In this document: one piece after another, positions 8,014-10,587 of the stretch
Layout: every line of letters starts with the position of its first letter
How positions within the stretch are numbered: position 1 is the stretch's first letter
Assembly (NCBI GenBank): GCA_002292345.1
Contig: DBBT01000046.1
Span: forward strand, 1-10,587
Direction: 5' to 3'
DNA length: 10,587 nt
Origin: Opitutia bacterium UBA977
Lineage (GTDB): Bacteria > Verrucomicrobiota > Verrucomicrobiia > Opitutales > Coraliomargaritaceae
Made by a program: the position numbers and the translations under genes
The notes under the pieces: generated by a model
Told to the model about the DNA's origin: nothing
The model's database searches: none
Seen by the model: only the letters and a program-made list of their open reading frames with translations

Positions 8014-8790
8014 ATGATACGCACATTTGGCCGCTCGGCGTTGACCGTTGTTCACGAGCTTGGAGAAATTAGTTTATTTGGAGCTGGCGCCATGCGCGGC
8101 TTTTTTGGACAGCGACATCGTGTGGCGAAATTAATCGTAGCGACGCATGAGATCGGGGTGCGTTGTTTCCCGATCGTCGCGATTGTTGGATTGTTTACTG
8201 GATTGGTGATGGGGCTACAGCTCTACTACACCTTGGTGAAATTTGGTGGCGAATCGGCTTTGGGCACGGCGGTGGCACTGTCGTTGATTCGTGAACTGGG
8301 CCCGGTGCTTACGGCGTTGATGGTGGTCGGACAGGCGGGTTCGGCGATGGCTTCTGAACTCGGCATCCAGCGTAATGATGAGCAAATCGATGCATTGCAG
8401 ACAATGAGCATCGACCCTCGCGGGTATTTGGTCGGTCCACGGCTGTTGGCGGCATTATTCTGTTTCCCTATGCTGACTGCGGTATTTGATTTGATTGGCA
8501 TCTTTGGCGGCTATGTAACCGGTAGCCTGTTATTAAATGTGGATAGCGGTGTCTATTGGAATCGTGTATTTGAAAGTGTGAGTTGGGCAGATGTGCGCGG
8601 TGGTTTTATTAAGGCAGTGGTGTTTGGTTTAGTGACGATGGCAATTTGCACCTATCGAGGTTTTAATACGCATCGCAAAGCGTCATTTCCTGGTGTGCGC
8701 GGCGTCAGTGAATCAGCAACACGGGCGGTCGTTTGGTCGAGCGTCATGGTGCTTGCGACCGATTATTTAATCACTTCCTTTCTTCTATAA
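8014..8790 (+). CDS. mlaE: MlaE-family ABC transporter permease (phospholipid transport)
   Basis: MlaE is the inner-membrane permease of the Mla complex, which moves phospholipids between the inner membrane and the periplasmic carrier MlaC to keep the outer membrane asymmetric. The protein has 258 residues (E. coli 260). It starts with an amphipathic N-terminal helix (MIRTFGRSAL) and has hydrophobic segments at about 52-72, 97-112, 143-172, 198-214 and 236-256. The family core is clear: SLIRELGPVLTALM (90-103), with R93 and E94 matching the lipid-pocket pair R97/E98 of E. coli, then GQAGSAMASELG (106-117), EQIDALQTMSIDP (123-135) and the ATPase-coupling region after it. Position 107 is Gln where E. 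coli and most relatives have Arg (GRAGSA), and the E(I/L)GxM segment reads ELGIQ. The stop codon overlaps the mlaF start (TAATG at 8788-8792). A toluene-tolerance/Mce-type permease is the same family under another name. Confidence 0.94.
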   Translation: MIRTFGRSALTVVHELGEISLFGAGAMRGFFGQRHRVAKLIVATHEIGVRCFPIVAIVGLFTGLVMGLQLYYTLVKFGGESALGTAVALSLIRELGPVLTALMVVGQAGSAMASELGIQRNDEQIDALQTMSIDPRGYLVGPRLLAALFCFPMLTAVFDLIGIFGGYVTGSLLLNVDSGVYWNRVFESVSWADVRGGFIKAVVFGLVTMAICTYRGFNTHRKASFPGVRGVSESATRAVVWSSVMVLATDYLITSFLL

Positions 8791-9554
8791 TGAACGACAC
8801 TTTCCTCAAAATCCGTGGACTGAAGAAGCATTTTGGCGAGGCCAAGGTGCTGGATGGCGTCAACCTCGATGTCGCGCGTTCTTCGGTGACGACGATTATT
8901 GGTAAGAGTGGTATCGGCAAATCGGTATTATTGAAATGTATCGCGAATTTACTGCCACCCGATGACGGCGAGATCGAGTTGGATGGCCAACCGATTGAGC
9001 ACAGTCGTCGTGGATCGAAGGGTAGCGATGCGGTGACTTTTAGCTATATGTTTCAGAATAACGCGTTGTTTGATTCGATGACGGCGGCGGAGAACGTGGC
9101 GCTGCCATTGCTGGAGGCATCAAACCTGAACAAGTCTGAAATTCTCGAGCGTGTCGCCGCGATGTTGGCGCATTTGGAGCTGTCGGATTCAGCACAGCGC
9201 TATCCTGGCGAGCTGTCTGGGGGGATGAAAAAGCGAGTGGCTCTGGCGCGTGCGTTGATTACGAACCCTCAGGTGGTGTTATTTGATGAGCCTACGACCG
9301 GCTTGGATCCCGAGCGTAAGTTTAGCGTATTTGAAATGATTGCAGATTATCGCGAGCGATTTGGTTTTACCGCGTTACTGGTCAGCCATGATATTCCGGA
9401 AGTCTTTGAAATAAGTGACCGCGTAGCGTGGCTGGACGAGGGAATTATTAAGTTTTTTGGCAAGCCATCGGAGTTGGATGCGGATACAGAGTCGGCTCTT
9501 TCAGGCTTTTTGAGTAAGGCGAACTTCGGGCGCAGTAAGGAATCTAAAAAATAG
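8790..9554 (+). CDS. mlaF: MlaF-family ABC transporter ATP-binding protein
   Basis: This is the cytoplasmic ATPase that powers the MlaE permease. The 254 residues carry every ABC motif: Walker A GKSGIGKS (38-45), Q-loop Gln at 89 in MFQNNALFD, signature LSGGM (142-146) followed by KKRVALARAL, Walker B VVLFDE (162-167) with catalytic E167, the D-loop GLDP (171-174) and the switch His at 200 in LLVSHD. The MKKR motif after the signature is typical of Mla/Mce-type ATPases. I chose the ATG at 8790 because it gives MNDTFLKIRG, the usual N-terminus, and overlaps the mlaE stop by one base, implying translational coupling. An earlier in-frame ATG at 8733 lies inside mlaE and would add 19 unrelated residues. 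The C-terminal tail after about 240 is basic and short. MlaF normally pairs with a STAS protein MlaB; no mlaB is found in this operon section. The protein ends 15 bases before mlaD. Confidence 0.95.
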   Translation: MNDTFLKIRGLKKHFGEAKVLDGVNLDVARSSVTTIIGKSGIGKSVLLKCIANLLPPDDGEIELDGQPIEHSRRGSKGSDAVTFSYMFQNNALFDSMTAAENVALPLLEASNLNKSEILERVAAMLAHLELSDSAQRYPGELSGGMKKRVALARALITNPQVVLFDEPTTGLDPERKFSVFEMIADYRERFGFTALLVSHDIPEVFEISDRVAWLDEGIIKFFGKPSELDADTESALSGFLSKANFGRSKESKK

Positions 9555-9555
9555 T

Positions 9556-9559
9556 GGAG
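9556..9559 (+). promoter_or_regulatory. Ribosome-binding site of mlaD
   Basis: GGAG lies 10 bases ahead of the mlaD ATG at 9570, in the 15-base gap after the mlaF stop. The spacing is slightly long. It is one of only two clear Shine-Dalgarno sequences in the window. Confidence 0.6.
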
Positions 9560-9569
9560 AATGTAAGAT

Positions 9570-10028
9570 ATGAATAATCGTAAGATAGAATTTTTAGTTG
9601 GGTGCTTTGTGCTCATTGGCTTTGGAGCTGTTCTGTATTTGGCCATTCAGGTCGGGAGCGCACGGTTCTTCGGCAGTGATAGCTACGAATTAGAGGCGCG
9701 ATTCCGCAATACTAGCGGTGTGAATCCCGGGAGTCGTGTGGAGATCGCTGGAGTACGTGTCGGCACGGTTCGATCAATCATATTGGATGATAATTTCTAT
9801 TCTATTGTGACTCTGGAATTACCGAATGATCTGACGCTGGATGATGATACGATCATCTCGGTAAAGACGGCGGGGCTGATCGGCGACCGCTATTTGAGTG
9901 TTTCACCGGGCGGATCGGGCTTACCGCTGGAGCCAGGCGATATGGTTGTTGATACGGAATCCGCGTTGGATATCGAAAGTCTGATTAGCCGATTTGCGCT
10001 CGGCGGTATTGACAGAGGAGAAGAATAA
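9570..10028 (+). CDS. mlaD: MlaD-family MCE-domain protein
   Basis: MlaD is a single-pass inner-membrane protein whose periplasmic MCE domains form a hexameric ring over MlaE and guide lipids between MlaE and MlaC. The protein has 152 residues. A transmembrane helix is at about 8-28, followed by one MCE domain at about 39-117 (YELEARFRNTSGVNPGSRVEIAG-type start, GVRVGTV, KTAGLIGDRYLSVSPGG, EPGD). After it, TESALDIESLISRFALGG (129-146) aligns by eye with the pore-forming C-terminal helix of E. coli MlaD, so the hydrophobic central channel is probably kept. It is about 30 residues shorter than E. coli MlaD (183) because the disordered tail is missing, not because the domain is truncated. It lies 15 bases after mlaF and 3 bases before mlaC. 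It has a single MCE domain, unlike PqiB or YebT. Confidence 0.94.
   Translation: MNNRKIEFLVGCFVLIGFGAVLYLAIQVGSARFFGSDSYELEARFRNTSGVNPGSRVEIAGVRVGTVRSIILDDNFYSIVTLELPNDLTLDDDTIISVKTAGLIGDRYLSVSPGGSGLPLEPGDMVVDTESALDIESLISRFALGGIDRGEE
10016..10020 (+). promoter_or_regulatory. Ribosome-binding site of mlaC
   Basis: AGGAG, within AGAGGAGAAG, lies 11 bases ahead of the mlaC ATG at 10032 and inside the last codons of mlaD. It supports the choice of that ATG and tight coupling of the two genes. Confidence 0.65.
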
Positions 10029-10031
10029 CGT

Positions 10032-10587
10032 ATGTATTTCAGAGTGAGTTTTTTATGTAAGATTGCTTGTGTGGCTATGTTGGCTGTACTGCCAGCTCAG
10101 GCGGATGAGTCAGCGAAGCTCCAAACTACTATGGAGGCGACCTTGGATATTATGTATCTGGATGCTTATAAAGACTACACGAATGCACAGCGGCAGGATG
10201 CGGTTCGAGCAATCCTTGAGGGCAAGTATGACTTGGAGGTCCTTATTCGTCGCGCGATGGCGCGTAACTGGAGTTTGTTGACCGCTGATGAGCAGATGCA
10301 GGTCCGCAATCTCATTGACCAGTTAATTGTTAAGAGTTTTGTGGAGGGCATGGCAGGCAAAGATCGGCCCATCTTGGACTGTGGAGCTGTGATTGAGCTA
10401 TCTAGTAAACGTATAGAAGTGCCAGTCGTTATTAGTTTTCCCAGCGGTAAGACTTTCAATGTGTTATATCGTTTTGGCTTGTTGAAAACGGGCTGGGAGA
10501 TCTATGATATTGTGGCTGAAGACATCAGCATAGTGTCGAATTACCGTCAGCAGCTTGATGATCACTTTCGTAAAGAAAATGGCGCAC
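10032..10587 (+). CDS. mlaC: MlaC-family periplasmic phospholipid-binding protein (3' end cut by window)
   Basis: MlaC is the soluble periplasmic carrier that shuttles phospholipid between the outer-membrane MlaA complex and the MlaFEDB complex. The reading frame stays open to the last base, giving 185 residues; E. coli MlaC has 211, so some 20-30 residues are probably missing. Residues 1-24 form a signal peptide: basic start, hydrophobic core around 11-20, and an AQA cleavage site before D25. The mature part shows the family pattern, with a helical half (about 30-108) and then beta strands. It ends in WEIYDIVAEDISIVSNYRQQ (155-174), the characteristic WxxYDxxxxxxS segment. The ATG at 10032 is supported by AGGAG at 10016-10020 and lies 3 bases after the mlaD stop. 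Its position last in an mlaE-F-D-C order matches the common gene order. Older annotations call this family toluene-tolerance protein Ttg2D. Confidence 0.9.
   Translation, partial: MYFRVSFLCKIACVAMLAVLPAQADESAKLQTTMEATLDIMYLDAYKDYTNAQRQDAVRAILEGKYDLEVLIRRAMARNWSLLTADEQMQVRNLIDQLIVKSFVEGMAGKDRPILDCGAVIELSSKRIEVPVVISFPSGKTFNVLYRFGLLKTGWEIYDIVAEDISIVSNYRQQLDDHFRKENGA

Noticed and set aside
8733..8789. Longer mlaF from an upstream in-frame ATG
   Set aside because: The extra 19 residues are encoded inside the conserved mlaE C-terminus in another frame and do not resemble an ABC ATPase N-terminus; the ATG at 8790 does.

Overview
The window is about 10.6 kb of ordinary chromosomal, housekeeping-type DNA from a Gram-negative (diderm) bacterium. 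The best guess is a member of the Verrucomicrobiota, class Opitutae (Coraliomargarita/Puniceicoccales-like). Three things suggest this: a very long Gre-type transcription factor (619 residues, an architecture otherwise known from Chlamydiae in the same PVC superphylum), an outer-membrane lipid transport operon, and the general style of the TrpD and UppP proteins. Most genes also lack a Shine-Dalgarno sequence and start in an A/T-rich context. The taxonomic call is an inference from family knowledge, not from a marker gene. Base composition looks fairly even, and I see no mobile element, phage gene, CRISPR array, tRNA or rRNA.

Layout. (1) On the minus strand, entering from the left edge, is the N-terminal part of uppP (undecaprenyl-diphosphatase). 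It diverges from (2) a plus-strand block trpD - glmM - TPR protein (591-4458), with gaps of 15 and 40 bases, closed by an intrinsic terminator at 4489-4518. (3) rsmB (16S rRNA m5C methyltransferase) lies on the minus strand at 4637-5932, convergent with the TPR gene across a hairpin-rich intergenic stretch. (4) The long gre gene (5996-7855, plus) diverges from rsmB across only 63 bases and ends in a strong terminator at 7877-7906. (5) A compact plus-strand operon mlaE - mlaF - mlaD - mlaC (8014 to the right edge) encodes a Mla-type phospholipid ABC transporter. mlaC is cut by the window end.

How the genes relate. UppP (recycling of the undecaprenyl carrier), GlmM (GlcN-6-P to GlcN-1-P, toward UDP-GlcNAc) and the Mla system (inner/outer membrane phospholipid traffic) all serve the envelope. 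RsmB and the Gre factor serve ribosome maturation and transcription elongation. TrpD is a tryptophan biosynthesis enzyme separated here from any other trp gene. The TPR protein is a soluble repeat protein without an assignable function.

I did not find a convincing undescribed system. The leads most worth checking are the roughly 480-residue N-terminal extension of the Gre factor, the signal-peptide-like N-terminus plus inserted acidic loop in UppP, substitutions in the otherwise conserved core of MlaE, and the split between genes with and without Shine-Dalgarno sequences.
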